Assembly: GCF_040256395.1 (NCBI RefSeq)
Contig: NZ_CP158298.1
Coordinates: 372,001 to 436,000 of the forward strand
Length of the DNA: 64,000 nucleotides
Origin: Deinococcus sonorensis KR-87
GTDB taxonomy: Bacteria > Deinococcota > Deinococci > Deinococcales > Deinococcaceae
Direction: 5' to 3'
The notes under the pieces are model-generated. The model saw only the letters and a program-made list of their open reading frames with translations. It did not search any database and was not told where the DNA came from. Below, piece after piece: positions 52,639 through 61,300 of this stretch. The translations under genes and the position numbers were made by a program. Within the stretch, counting starts at the first letter, position 1. Each line of letters begins with the position of its first letter.

Positions 52639-53337
52639 TCAACGGAGCGGGCCTGCATCCAGCAACGCCCAGACGAAGGGCTGGTCCAGTGGCGCCTCGG
52701 TCGCCCAGATGAACCGCTCCGTGCTGCTGACGGCGATCCCGGTCGCCACCACCTCCACCAATATCTCCGGCACCCACACCAGCAACTGCTCCCTCCCACC
52801 TTCGATGCCTTGCACCTGGCTCAGCCACTCCGCTCGCTGGCCAAGGATCGGATCGAGCGCGGGCGCATAGTGGATCCACGTGTCCCACGGCGGCAGGTCC
52901 CAGCCTTCATCAAAGAAGCCCGCGCTCGACACCCAGCACGCGCTTTCGTTGAGACTGGTGCTGGGATCGTCGCACAACAGGAACTGCCCAGGGGGCAGGT
53001 GGTCCAGCGTCACTTCAGGTGTCCACCCCAACGCGCTCAACTTCTGGCGGCGCCGCAGGGCCACGTGCTCGACCGCCTGACGCCGCTGCGCGACGGTCGC
53101 GGCCTGCTCGAACACCCGGAGCACCTGCCAGGCGGGACTGTTCCTCAGCTCAGCCCAGTCTCCGGAGCGAACATCCGTGAGCGGGCCGGTATACCAGAAG
53201 GCCAGGTCGGCCCTGGGCTTGAGGTCGTCGCTGCGGAGATTGCGTGCGGGGTCGGCCACACGTGCCCGTGCGCTGCACCAGGCCATCGTCTCCAACACCA
53301 CCCTCTGGAAGTCCACGTCACAAGCATCGTTGTCCAT
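52639..53337 (-). CDS. hypothetical protein (232 aa)
   Basis: Soluble protein of 232 residues from ATG 53337 (AGGA upstream); ATG 53379, 14 codons earlier, is an alternative. The sequence is rich in Trp and acidic residues (RADLAFWYTGPLTD, FFDEGWDLPPWDTWIHYAPALDPILG, FIWATEAPLDQPFVWALLDA). It resembles uncharacterised SMI1/KNR4- or immunity-like proteins in composition, but I cannot assign a family. No signal peptide or membrane segment. Upstream, a TetR gene lies in the same orientation. Confidence 0.7.
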   Translation of the reverse strand: MDNDACDVDFQRVVLETMAWCSARARVADPARNLRSDDLKPRADLAFWYTGPLTDVRSGDWAELRNSPAWQVLRVFEQAATVAQRRQAVEHVALRRRQKLSALGWTPEVTLDHLPPGQFLLCDDPSTSLNESACWVSSAGFFDEGWDLPPWDTWIHYAPALDPILGQRAEWLSQVQGIEGGREQLLVWVPEILVEVVATGIAVSSTERFIWATEAPLDQPFVWALLDAGPLR

Positions 53338-53470
53338 CCAGGCTTCCTGGACGCGGCCTCCAGCGGGGAGGGGTGCCATTGTCTGGCGCAGTGCAGGCGG
53401 TCGGGCGCAGCCTACACTGCCGGTGCCTCGTCCCGTCCTGCATCCTCCCCGAAGCCAGTTGGTGCAGTGT

Positions 53471-54175
53471 TCAGGAGGGCGTTGGTGCGCCCTCACTCGC
53501 CGTGTCATGACTTGGGCTGGTGAGGAGCCGCTCGAGTCCGTCGAGGATCAGATCAAGGGCAAACTCGAAGCGCTCTACTCGCCCGCCCATGTCCACAATG
53601 GCGGCGACGGCCGCATGGAAGTGCGGGTACTGGTCGGCAGAGATGAGCTCCATGCCGACCGCGGCCATGTTCGCGGCTTCCTCTGGAGCAAAGGGGAGAT
53701 TGAGCTGCTGGAGCGTAAAGCCGTAGATGTGGCCATCGAGCGCGTGCCACGCATCGAGCGTCTGCTCGACCGTGAATCCGCCGTGATGCAGCCAGGCAAA
53801 CGTGTCATTGATGTAGGCCAGCATGGCCGGTCCGATGTTGACCCGTGAACCCATAAGTGGGCAGGCCCAGCGGTGGCGGAGCAGCACCTGGTGTGCCGAG
53901 ATCGCGCGTTGCCGCATGGCGTCCTTCCAGTCATCCGCGGTGTCGGGGACGTCGATCTCAGCGATGACCAGGTCAATCAGGCCATCGATCAGGTCGTCTT
54001 TGTCTTTCACGTGTTTGTAGAGCGACATGGCTTCGACGCCGAGCGCCTGGCCGACGCGCCGCATGCTGAGCGCTTCGAGGCCCTGCTGATCGACCAGGTC
54101 AAGGCTGGCACGGAGGATGCGCTCACGGGTCAGCGGGGTTCGGGGTTCACGGTGGGAGGGATCTGAAGGGGTCAT
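53471..54175 (-). CDS. TetR-family repressor
   Basis: Repressor of 234 residues. The HTH is RERILRASLDLVDQQGLEALSMRRVGQALGVEAMSLYKHVKDKDDLIDGLID, and the C-terminal ligand domain is the TetR_C_1 type (WACPLMGSRVNIGPAMLAYINDTFAWLHHGGF), as in the tetracycline repressor itself. Start ATG 54175. It is divergent from a DUF4386 membrane protein, and the 34-bp perfect palindrome between them is surely its operator. The ligand is unknown. The C-tail after LERLLTSPSHD is probably disordered. Confidence 0.93.
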   Translation of the reverse strand: MTPSDPSHREPRTPLTRERILRASLDLVDQQGLEALSMRRVGQALGVEAMSLYKHVKDKDDLIDGLIDLVIAEIDVPDTADDWKDAMRQRAISAHQVLLRHRWACPLMGSRVNIGPAMLAYINDTFAWLHHGGFTVEQTLDAWHALDGHIYGFTLQQLNLPFAPEEAANMAAVGMELISADQYPHFHAAVAAIVDMGGRVERFEFALDLILDGLERLLTSPSHDTASEGAPTPS

Positions 54176-54215
54176 GGCCTGCTCCAGTGTGGGTCATGGT
54201 GAGGCAGAGGGGCTG

Positions 54216-54256
54216 TTGACAAGTTTACACTGTAAGCCTAGGCTTACAGTGTAAAC
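54216..54256 (+). promoter_or_regulatory. 34-bp perfect palindrome over a TTGACA promoter (TetR operator)
   Basis: TTGACA (54216-54221), 17 bases, then TAGGCT (54239-54244) form a promoter for the DUF4386 gene. Bases 54223-54256 are a perfect palindrome, half-site GTTTACACTGTAAGCCT, covering the spacer and -10. A TetR dimer or pair of dimers would block both divergent genes. Confidence 0.88.
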
Positions 54257-54313
54257 CAGTTCCAGCTTGAGTGCCCTGTTGCTGTCGCCCACTGCATCCC
54301 CGCGAGGTCCACC

Positions 54314-55057
54314 ATGAACGACACCCTGAGGAACAGCAACGAAGGTCCAGAGCATCGACCACTCCAGTCAGCGACCGCGCTCACTTCCGGAGTGGCGCTG
54401 CTGCTCATGGCGGTCCTCGCCCTCTTTGCCGAGTTCTTCGTTCGCGCCCGGCTGATGGATCCGAATGACCTCACGGTGACGCTCCATCACCTGCGCACCT
54501 CCGCATCCCTCTTCCGCGCTGGCATCGCGGCCAACCTGATCGTCGCCGTCCTGGACGTGATCGTCGCCGTCACCCTGTACGAGGTCTTCCGACACGCCGG
54601 GCGCGGCCTCGCCCTGCTTGCAGCAGCGCACCGCGTCGTGTATGCCGCCGTCTTCGCCACGGCGACCCTCGGCCAGATGCTCGCCGTGCACCTCGCCACC
54701 GGTGCCAACGTTCTCCCGGGCGGCCCGTCAAACCTCCTCGCGTCGGCGTTCCTGGACATGAACGCGTTCGGCTGGCAAATCGGCCTGGTATTCTTTGCGG
54801 TTCATCTCGCGATGCTCGGCGGGTTGATTGTGCGCTCCGGGGCTGCGCCCCGCTGGATCGGCGTGCTGCTCATCCTTGCGGGAGCGGCATACCTCACCGA
54901 CGCCTTCGCAAACGTGCTGCTCTCAAATTACGCGGACTACGCCCCGGTCCTCAAAGCGTGCGTTGCCCTCCCTGCGCTGACCTCGGAGCTCTCGCTCTGC
55001 GTCTGGCTGATCACGTCCGGCCGGCAGGCCAAGCGGCGTGTGACAGCTACACACTAA
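54314..55057 (+). CDS. DUF4386 membrane protein
   Basis: Membrane protein of 247 residues in the DUF4386 family; function unknown. ATG 54314 lies about 60 bases after the promoter. About six to seven hydrophobic helices are present, with the family's typical ASLFRAGIAANLIVAVLDVIVAVTLYEVF and LLILAGAAYLTDAFANVLL. Repressed, by inference, by the divergent TetR protein, whose operator overlaps its promoter. The pairing suggests the protein helps deal with the regulator's ligand, for example at the membrane. Confidence 0.88.
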   Translation: MNDTLRNSNEGPEHRPLQSATALTSGVALLLMAVLALFAEFFVRARLMDPNDLTVTLHHLRTSASLFRAGIAANLIVAVLDVIVAVTLYEVFRHAGRGLALLAAAHRVVYAAVFATATLGQMLAVHLATGANVLPGGPSNLLASAFLDMNAFGWQIGLVFFAVHLAMLGGLIVRSGAAPRWIGVLLILAGAAYLTDAFANVLLSNYADYAPVLKACVALPALTSELSLCVWLITSGRQAKRRVTATH

Positions 55058-55739
55058 TCCGCGAGAAGACCTCACGGGGTGTCGCTCGTGGTGCCCAATT
55101 CAGCTGAACCGACGCCGAGAGCAGGACAGTTCATGGGATGGCCTCGACGTTCAGCGCCTTGGGACGAGGAGTCAACGGCGCGTCCGGCGGCGTGGGCTCC
55201 TTGGTCGTGCAGCGCCTGGCGAGGCGTACCCCTCCTGGCCGTGTGGATGAACGCATGAAGGCAGGAGGGACCCACCGCACAGTACCCGGCCGAGACCGTC
55301 CTCCCTGAAGGTCAGGGAGAAACGGAATGGGGCGGAGGTGAGGCGTGAGGCGAGCAGCAAAGCCGTGGAGGTCAGGCGCAGCCGCACCACGCCCTGCACC
55401 CACGGGTTCAGGCCTCACAGGAGTCGACCGAGCTTCGCTTCCCGGGGCGCCGTTCGGCTGGGACCCGGAACACTGCTTCCCAGCGCGCCGGCTCCCCCTC
55501 GTCGTGGCGCTCACGTGGCACGCCACCAGCGGTGGGTCGGCGAGGGTGCTGAGCGGCATTCGATGGTGGTGTGCCCGCCGATGTGGCTGGCTTCTGGGGA
55601 GCGTCTTCGTCACCAGCGGCCAGGAACCGATCGTTGACGTTCCGTCAACGTGGTCTGCACGTCTGGGCGAGGACCGTCGCTGGCCCGGCCTGGGCGCCGC
55701 GGCACTGGACCGTGTCCGCTCGGGCCGGGGCGCTGGTCG
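55058..55739. other. 682-base region, no gene recognised
   Basis: Several short frames exist on both strands, but none shows a start signal plus protein-like content. Scattered hydrophobic scraps on the minus strand near 55300-55400 may be decayed coding sequence. Confidence 0.4.
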
Positions 55740-56315
55740 TTACGCCCGGACCATCCAGTCCACCAGCACCTCGAGCCGCGCCTGGGTGTGCTCGGGGGGC
55801 AACCGCCCGGCACGGGTGAGGGTGATCAGGCCATGCAGCGCCGCCCACGCGACCTCCGTGAAGAGGCCCGGGGCGACCGCGCCAGCGACTTCACTGAGCG
55901 TGTCCAGCAGGGCTGTGAATGCCTCACGCATGGGCGCCGGGGTGGCCTCGTCCGCAAACGGGAGGCCGTTGCTCAGACTGAACATGCCGTCGTAGATGGC
56001 CGGGTGATGCTCGGCGAAGGCCATGTACGTTTCGACCAGCGTGGTGACCGCGGCCCGTCCGGAGCGCCCGGCGGGCAGGGCGCTCCGGATGGCCTGCGTG
56101 AGTTCCGCGAAGCCTTCGAGCGCCACGGCGCCGACGATCTCGTCTTTGTTGCGAAAGTGGGTATAGAGCACCGGTTGGCTGTACTCGATGCGTTCGGCGA
56201 GTCTGCGGATGGTCACGGCGTCCCAGCCTTCGGTCTCGGCGAGCGTCCGGGCGGCCGAGACAATCTTCTGGTGGCGATCAGCGCGCTCGCGCTCTTTCCG
56301 TTGATGAACCATCAT
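55740..56315 (-). CDS. TetR-family repressor (WHG-type C-terminal domain)
   Basis: Repressor of 191 residues from ATG 56315. The HTH is HQKIVSAARTLAETEGWDAVTIRRLAERIEYSQPVLYTHFRNKDEIVGAVALEGF. The C-terminal domain has AEHHPAIYDGMFS and WAALHGLITLTRAGRLPP, the TetR_C WHG pattern. It is divergent from a DUF1772 membrane protein, and two dyads in the intergenic region are candidate operators. The ligand is unknown. Confidence 0.92.
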   Translation of the reverse strand: MMVHQRKERERADRHQKIVSAARTLAETEGWDAVTIRRLAERIEYSQPVLYTHFRNKDEIVGAVALEGFAELTQAIRSALPAGRSGRAAVTTLVETYMAFAEHHPAIYDGMFSLSNGLPFADEATPAPMREAFTALLDTLSEVAGAVAPGLFTEVAWAALHGLITLTRAGRLPPEHTQARLEVLVDWMVRA

Positions 56316-56334
56316 GTCCTCATGCTATCACCGC

Positions 56335-56389
56335 TTGACATCCTAGCGATGCTATATGTAGCATGGCTTCAGTATCTAGCGCCGCTAGA
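56335..56389 (+). promoter_or_regulatory. promoter with two dyad operators (TetR-controlled)
   Basis: TTGACA (56335-56340) with TAGCAT 18 bases downstream is a likely promoter for the DUF1772 gene. ATGCTA-TATG-TAGCAT (56349-56364) overlaps it, and TCTAGCG-C-CGCTAGA (56375-56389) lies just beyond. Both are exact inverted repeats. GCTA/CTAGC elements recur, consistent with one repressor binding more than one site. Confidence 0.7.
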
Positions 56390-56412
56390 TTTTTTCAGAG
56401 GAGGGAACGCTG

Positions 56413-56865
56413 ATGCAGGAGTTGCTGGTGACCGTCACGATTGTCCTGGTGGGATTGATGGTGGGCGTGGAACTTTCGGTGGCGGCCTTCGTCGAACCGA
56501 TCTTCAGCCGGCTCCCACCCGCGGCGGGAATCGCGGCCCGCAGCGATGGCGCCCGAGTGCTCGGCCGGGTGATGCCGTTCTGGTACATCGGGTGCGTCCT
56601 GCTCGGGGTGATCTGGGCCGCCCTCACCTGGGGTCACCCGCAGGTGCTGCTGATCGCCGCGGCGCTCGCGTTGCTGCTGCTCAGCGTCGTGATGTCCATC
56701 ACGGTCCTGGTCCCCATCAACACCCGGGTTGCCCGCTGGGCCAGGGAGGGTACGCCCGAAGACTGGCAGCAGCAGGTCCGCCGCTGGAACGTCTTCCATT
56801 ATGCCCGGGTGGGCCTCATCGTCGCCGCGTTCGTGCTCCTTGTGCTGGCGGGCCTGACGGCCTGA
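56413..56865 (+). CDS. DUF1772 membrane protein
   Basis: Four-helix membrane protein of 150 residues, DUF1772 (anthrone-oxygenase-like) family. ATG 56413 follows GAGGAGGGAACGCTG. Hydrophobic helices are at about 3-30, 55-75, 80-105 and 128-148. The conserved loop INTRVARWAREGTPEDWQQQVRRWNVFHYARV is diagnostic. Members are small membrane proteins of unclear function often controlled by adjacent TetR proteins, as here. Confidence 0.88.
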   Translation: MQELLVTVTIVLVGLMVGVELSVAAFVEPIFSRLPPAAGIAARSDGARVLGRVMPFWYIGCVLLGVIWAALTWGHPQVLLIAAALALLLLSVVMSITVLVPINTRVARWAREGTPEDWQQQVRRWNVFHYARVGLIVAAFVLLVLAGLTA

Positions 56866-57063
56866 AGCGAGCGTGCCCACCGGCGTCCGGCGAGGCCCGG
56901 TGCAGGGGCGCCGGACCCGGTGGGCACAGATGCAGCAAGTCCGCCCCACGGCCCGACCGGGGGCGGATTTCGCGGAGGGCGTGGTGCTTTCAAGCGGAGC
57001 GAACCCTCCCCTGGGCCAGCGCCCACCGGCCGGGCGGACCGTGGCCGCCGTGGGTTGTGCCGC

Positions 57064-57882
57064 TCAGAATGGCAGGTCATCCCCGGGCGGGACATCCTCG
57101 GCGTCCCCCGCCCGGCCCGCGGCACGGGTGGCCGGTCCAGTGGCCCTGACCGGGTGGGCCAGGGCTTGTCCGTGTCGTGGGCCGGGGGTGAGCAGTTCCA
57201 TGCGCGACGCTTCGATCCTGGCAGTGGTGCGTGTGTGGCCGTCCTTGTCGATCCAGCGCGCAGTGGTCAGCCGGCCCTGCACAAGCACCGGATCACCCCG
57301 CTTCAGGTCCTTCGCCACCTCGGCCAGCGCCCGCCAGGCGGTCACGTCCACGTCGTGCACCCGCTCCTGCGGGTCGCCGCCTGTGTCCTTCCACACCTCA
57401 TTTACGGCCAGCGCCACGCTCAGCACCGCATCGCCCGCCAGGGTGTACCGCAGCGCCGCGTCACGGGTGAGGTTCCCGATCACCAGCACCTGATTCATGC
57501 CGCCCTGCCTGCGCACGCCACCCTTGGCGTCGTGGATGGGTGTGGGCGCACTCCACAGCGCCTCGAGCTGCAGGCCCTTGATCTGCACGGCGTGGCGCTT
57601 GCCCCCGTCCGGGGCGTCCCAGCTGCGGGACTCGAGCGCGCCTTCGACCATCACCGGGTCCCCGACCTTGAGGTGGCGCTCGGCCAGCCGTTCGGCAGCC
57701 TGGCCGAGCAGGTGGACCGGGTGGGCCCAGAGCAGGCGGCGAACCTGGCCGCCCAAGCCGATCAGGTGGTCCTTGCCGGCGACCGTCACCTCGAAGATGG
57801 CCATGCCGCTGGGGCTGGAGCGCAGGTCCGGGTCTCGGGCGAGCGGGACGATCAGGAAGATGTGGTTCATGCCGCGGGCCAT
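57064..57882 (-). CDS. ssb: two-OB-fold single-stranded DNA-binding protein
   Basis: Single-stranded DNA-binding protein of 272 residues. Two OB folds occur in one chain: residues 5-115 (MNHIFLIVPLARDPDL) and 129-235 (MNQVLVIGNLTRDAALRYTLAGD). A short linker ends in DDLPF, the acidic protein-interaction tip. Two-fold chains acting as dimers are the Deinococcus-Thermus form. Compared with what I remember of the D. radiodurans SSB (about 301 residues) it is shorter, the tail is reduced, and OB1 departs at several positions (RSSPSG where RYTPSG is usual). It may be an extra, plasmid-type copy. ATG 57882 is the start; ATG 57870 is possible. Confidence 0.92.
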   Translation of the reverse strand: MARGMNHIFLIVPLARDPDLRSSPSGMAIFEVTVAGKDHLIGLGGQVRRLLWAHPVHLLGQAAERLAERHLKVGDPVMVEGALESRSWDAPDGGKRHAVQIKGLQLEALWSAPTPIHDAKGGVRRQGGMNQVLVIGNLTRDAALRYTLAGDAVLSVALAVNEVWKDTGGDPQERVHDVDVTAWRALAEVAKDLKRGDPVLVQGRLTTARWIDKDGHTRTTARIEASRMELLTPGPRHGQALAHPVRATGPATRAAGRAGDAEDVPPGDDLPF

Positions 57883-58176
57883 GGGCCGCTCCCTTCGCTG
57901 GCGTTGACTCGTGAGCGGCGCCCGGGTGCGCCCTCTGTCCAGCGTGGTGCCGGCCGGGGTTCGGCTCGCTTGCCGGCGTCAGCCGGCGGGCGGAGCCGCC
58001 CAGGTGAAGCGCTGACCCCGAGCTCCGCCCATCCTGGACGTGTGGAGAAACACGGGTATGCCCCCCCGCGCTCCCGAGCACCATGGCCACCGGAAGTCCA
58101 GGGAGGGCGACGCCTGAGCAAAACTGCCTCCGGTCCTTGCTCCTGATCGCTAGCGCGCACCGTGCCGCCGTGGCGG

Positions 58177-59073
58177 TCACCGGCGGTCGTTGAGCACCGA
58201 AGTGGAGCCCTCTGGGTCCGGACCTGGGCCGTGCTCCGCCGCAGGTTCGGCATGCGGGCGCAGGCACGTTGGGCACACGCCAGAGGCCGCTTCCCGGGCC
58301 AGGCGCTTGCGGGCCAGTTCATCGTGGAAGCCGCTGGCGATCAGGCCGGCCGGCAGCGCCACGACGCCAATGCCGAGCACCATCACGAACCCCGCGATGA
58401 GGCGGCCCAGGGGAGTGACCGGCGTGACGTCCCCGTACCCGACGGTGGTGAGGCTGACGATCGACCACCACATCGCCTGCGGGATGGTCTCGAAGCCGCG
58501 CGTCCCCCCTTCGAGGTTGTACAGGGCCGTCGCGCTCATCAGCACCAGGACGAACACGATCCCGAGCGTGGTGATCAGCTCGTCCCGTCGGCTGGCCATC
58601 ACGCGTCCAATCGTGCTGAGCGCGCCGGAGTAGCGGCCGAACTTCAGGATGGAAATCAGCTTGAGCAGCCGCACGCTCCGGAATGCCGTGAACCCGCCCA
58701 GGCCCGGGAGGGCCAGGGCCAGCAGCACGCCCAGGTCGATCAGGCCCAGCGGGCTGAGGATCCAGTGGACCCGGGCGCGCCAGCCGGACCGGGGGCCGGG
58801 CTTCAGGGGCGCCACCCACACGCGCCCGAGGTACTCCACGGTGAACACGCCCAGGCTGAACAGCTCGAGCACGTGGAACCCCAGGTGGTATCGCCGCTGC
58901 ACGTCCGGGATGGAGGCCAGCACCACCGCCGCGACGTTCACGGCGATCAGCGCGGTCAGCAGCAGGTTCAGCGCGCGTTCCACCGGAGGCGGGTTGGCGT
59001 CCGGGTCGAGCACGTCATACACCTGCTGCTGCAGGTCCGGTGGCAGAAAGGGACGGCGGGTCAGGCGGGTCAT
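58177..59073 (-). CDS. voltage-gated-type potassium channel
   Basis: Six-helix ion channel of 298 residues. S1-S4 occupy about 32-148, with S4-like spaced Arg/Lys in FRSVRLLKLISILKFGR. The pore helix is followed by the K+ selectivity filter TTVGYGD at 209-215 and S6 (GRLIAGFVMVLGIGVVALPAG). A cytoplasmic tail contains CPTC, which might bind metal. ATG 59073 overlaps the upstream gene's stop as ATGA, so it is the last gene of a three-gene operon with an ATP-grasp ligase and a lipoprotein. Confidence 0.93.
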   Translation of the reverse strand: MTRLTRRPFLPPDLQQQVYDVLDPDANPPPVERALNLLLTALIAVNVAAVVLASIPDVQRRYHLGFHVLELFSLGVFTVEYLGRVWVAPLKPGPRSGWRARVHWILSPLGLIDLGVLLALALPGLGGFTAFRSVRLLKLISILKFGRYSGALSTIGRVMASRRDELITTLGIVFVLVLMSATALYNLEGGTRGFETIPQAMWWSIVSLTTVGYGDVTPVTPLGRLIAGFVMVLGIGVVALPAGLIASGFHDELARKRLAREAASGVCPTCLRPHAEPAAEHGPGPDPEGSTSVLNDRR

Positions 59074-60227
59074 GCGGAACCTCCGGGCAGGATTAGGTGC
59101 GGCACGAAGCTGGCGCGGTCGTCCGTGATGCGCCGGGCCGCCTCGCGCACGCCCATCCCGCACACGTGCCGGCCGGCCACCCACACGCCGAGCACCGGAA
59201 ACCGGGGCTCGCCCTGCGCGTTCACGAACTGGGGCAGCGGGCTGTACTGCTGTTCGACCATCCGCAGGTCGCCGTACTGGCCGCCCGTGGCGTCGTGGTC
59301 CTGGCCGACGATGGTGACGTTCTGCCCCTCGCGGCTGTAGAGCGGCTTGCGGACCACCTCCCCCCCCAACGTGCCGACGTGGAGCGTGGCGGGCAGCACC
59401 TCTGGACAGTCCGGGTACCGTTCGTGCAGCAGGGCCAGGATGCCTTTGCTGCACAGCACCGTCTTCCACAGCGGCTCGATGAAGCGGGTGTGCGTGAGCG
59501 AGAGTTCAGGGGCGAACGCTTCCTCCCAGGCGAACTCGAACGGCCACAACCACATCAGGTGGCGAATGTCCTCCCCCTCGGTGCCGATCAGGTGGCGGCG
59601 CTGGTGATCCTGGCCGATCTCGCTCACTGAAAGCGCGCGGGTGCGCAGGCCCGCCTGCTCCGCCAGGTCCTGCAGGTACGTGACGGTGGCGAGGTCCTCG
59701 CTGTTGTCCCCCGCGGCAAAGTGCACCGTGCCGACGCCGCCACTCGACAGCTCCCCCCAGCGGGCCAGCAGCTGCTCATGCATGCCGTTCCACTGGTCGC
59801 ATCCCTGCTCGAGGTGCTGCAGGGCCAGCTGGTCTTCCAGCCACTGCCACTGGGCGACGCTGGCCTCGATCAGGCTGGTGGGCGTCTGGCCGTTGCATTC
59901 CAGCAGATGCAGGTGGTGGCCGTCGTACGCCAGGTCCAGCCGCATGTAGACGTCCGGGTCGCCGCGCAGCCAGGACTCGCGGACCGTCTCGTGCAGAAAC
60001 GTGGGGATGCCGAGGTCCCCGAGCCGGCGCTGTTCGATGGCGAAGCCCACCGTGTCCAGCAGGTGTGTGACGAGCGTCTGCGATGCCGCTTCGATCCGCT
60101 CGATTTCCGCCAGGGTAAAGGCATAGGCGGCCTGCTCCTGCCAGTAGCCGTGATCCGCCCAGTCGATGGCCACACCCTGCAGCCGGGCGTCGGCGTCCGG
60201 GCGGGGGCGCACGGTCAGGCGCTGCAT
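59070..60227 (-). CDS. glutathionylspermidine synthase-like ATP-grasp ligase
   Basis: ATP-grasp amide ligase of 385 residues, similar to the synthetase domain of glutathionylspermidine synthase and to E. coli YgiC/YjfC. ATG 60227 is one base before the upstream stop. Recognisable segments are DWADHGYWQEQAAYAFT, LRGDPDVYMRLDLAYDGHHLHLLECNGQTPTSLIEA (metal/ATP region), SLTHTRFIEPLWKTVLCSKGILALL, and VRKPLYSREGQNVTIV. No amidase domain is attached. Expected to join a peptide carboxylate to an amine using ATP, but the true substrate of stand-alone members is unknown. Middle gene of the operon. Confidence 0.92.
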   Translation of the reverse strand: MQRLTVRPRPDADARLQGVAIDWADHGYWQEQAAYAFTLAEIERIEAASQTLVTHLLDTVGFAIEQRRLGDLGIPTFLHETVRESWLRGDPDVYMRLDLAYDGHHLHLLECNGQTPTSLIEASVAQWQWLEDQLALQHLEQGCDQWNGMHEQLLARWGELSSGGVGTVHFAAGDNSEDLATVTYLQDLAEQAGLRTRALSVSEIGQDHQRRHLIGTEGEDIRHLMWLWPFEFAWEEAFAPELSLTHTRFIEPLWKTVLCSKGILALLHERYPDCPEVLPATLHVGTLGGEVVRKPLYSREGQNVTIVGQDHDATGGQYGDLRMVEQQYSPLPQFVNAQGEPRFPVLGVWVAGRHVCGMGVREAARRITDDRASFVPHLILPGGSA

Positions 60228-60228
60228 G

Positions 60229-60735
60229 TCAGCCGCCGCTGGAGCCGCTGCTGCGCGCACTGCTCCCAAAGCCGCCCCGCCGCACGCTGCCCGCGGCGGC
60301 CGCGGCGGCCGCCGCCCCAGTGGTGGCGGCCGCCGCGTGTGATCCAGCAGTCCCGCCGCTGTGCGTGGCGTCGGCCGCGCGCGTGGTGGGAGCGTTCTTG
60401 ACCAGCACGGTGGCTTTCGGTTCCTGGTACATCACCCGGGTGTGGCGCGCGGTGTTGTACACCACCCCGCGCGTGAGGATCACGCCGGTTGGCGAATACC
60501 CGAGGTAATGCACCGTCCCGCTGCCGTAGTAATACGGCCCGTACCAGTAGCCCTGGTCACCGATGATGCAGGGGCGTTCGAGTTCCGGAATCAAGCGGTA
60601 CTGCTGTATGCATTCGGCGTAGGAGTTGTAACTGAGGCGCTGATACTCCGAGGCCGGGACGGACCGCGAGCAGGCGGCCAGCGACGTGGCGGCGGTCGCG
60701 AGCAGCGTCAGCTGGAGGGTGCGGGTGCGTTTCAT
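60229..60735 (-). CDS. small lipoprotein upstream of the ATP-grasp gene
   Basis: Predicted lipoprotein of 168 residues. ATG 60735 follows GAGGAGAACCC, and the signal peptide ends in LAAC (Cys22). A Tyr-rich central part (GYWYGPYYYGSGTVHYLGYSPTG) is followed by an Ala/Gly/Ser-rich tail ending SSGSSGG. In position it matches the YgiB/YjfM (DUF1190) proteins that precede YgiC/YjfC in E. coli, and the Cys-containing CIQQYRLIPELERPC loop may be comparable. I infer an equivalent role; direct similarity is weak. First gene of the operon. Confidence 0.78.
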   Translation of the reverse strand: MKRTRTLQLTLLATAATSLAACSRSVPASEYQRLSYNSYAECIQQYRLIPELERPCIIGDQGYWYGPYYYGSGTVHYLGYSPTGVILTRGVVYNTARHTRVMYQEPKATVLVKNAPTTRAADATHSGGTAGSHAAAATTGAAAAAAAAGSVRRGGFGSSARSSGSSGG

Positions 60736-61300
60736 GGGTTCTCCTCGAGCGGGCGACAAAGGGTAAGGGACAAACTGAGCGGCGTGGGGCGCGGGTTGAC
60801 GCGGGGGTGCCGCGGACGCCCGGGCGGACGGAGCACCGTGGAACGACCCGCCGGCCCGTCACGAGGGCTCCGGCTCGCTCCGCCGGCCAGTTGAGGTCCA
60901 GGGCGCACGGTGGTCACCACCGTGGGCTCCAGCGTGCCTTCCGGGGTCCAACCATCGACCTCCGCGTTGGGTCGCGCGCGGGGCGTGGTCGGCCGTCGTG
61001 ATGCGGGCTGGCGTGGCGCCCTGACCCCCTCCTTCGTCCAGCGCCACCCAGCATAAGCGCACACCGGGCAGATGACCGCCACACGTGTGGGCTCCAGCAG
61101 GTCAGGGCGGCGGTCACCGCACGGGGAGTGCGTCACCTGCGTGCAGGCCGCCCTGACCGGTGAGGTGGCAGAGCAGACCGCTGACAACCGGTACGCTGAC
61201 GGAGCAGCGCACGCCTCCCCTGCACCACTGCCGCACACGCCGGGATGGGGGGGGGAGTGCGCCGCGTGGCGGTGCGGGCTGCGGGGGCCCGCGCCCCGTC
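60736..61300. other. 565-base intergenic region, no gene seen
   Basis: No protein-like frame with a start signal is found. The promoter of the lipoprotein operon should lie near 60750-60800 but is not clear. Confidence 0.4.
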
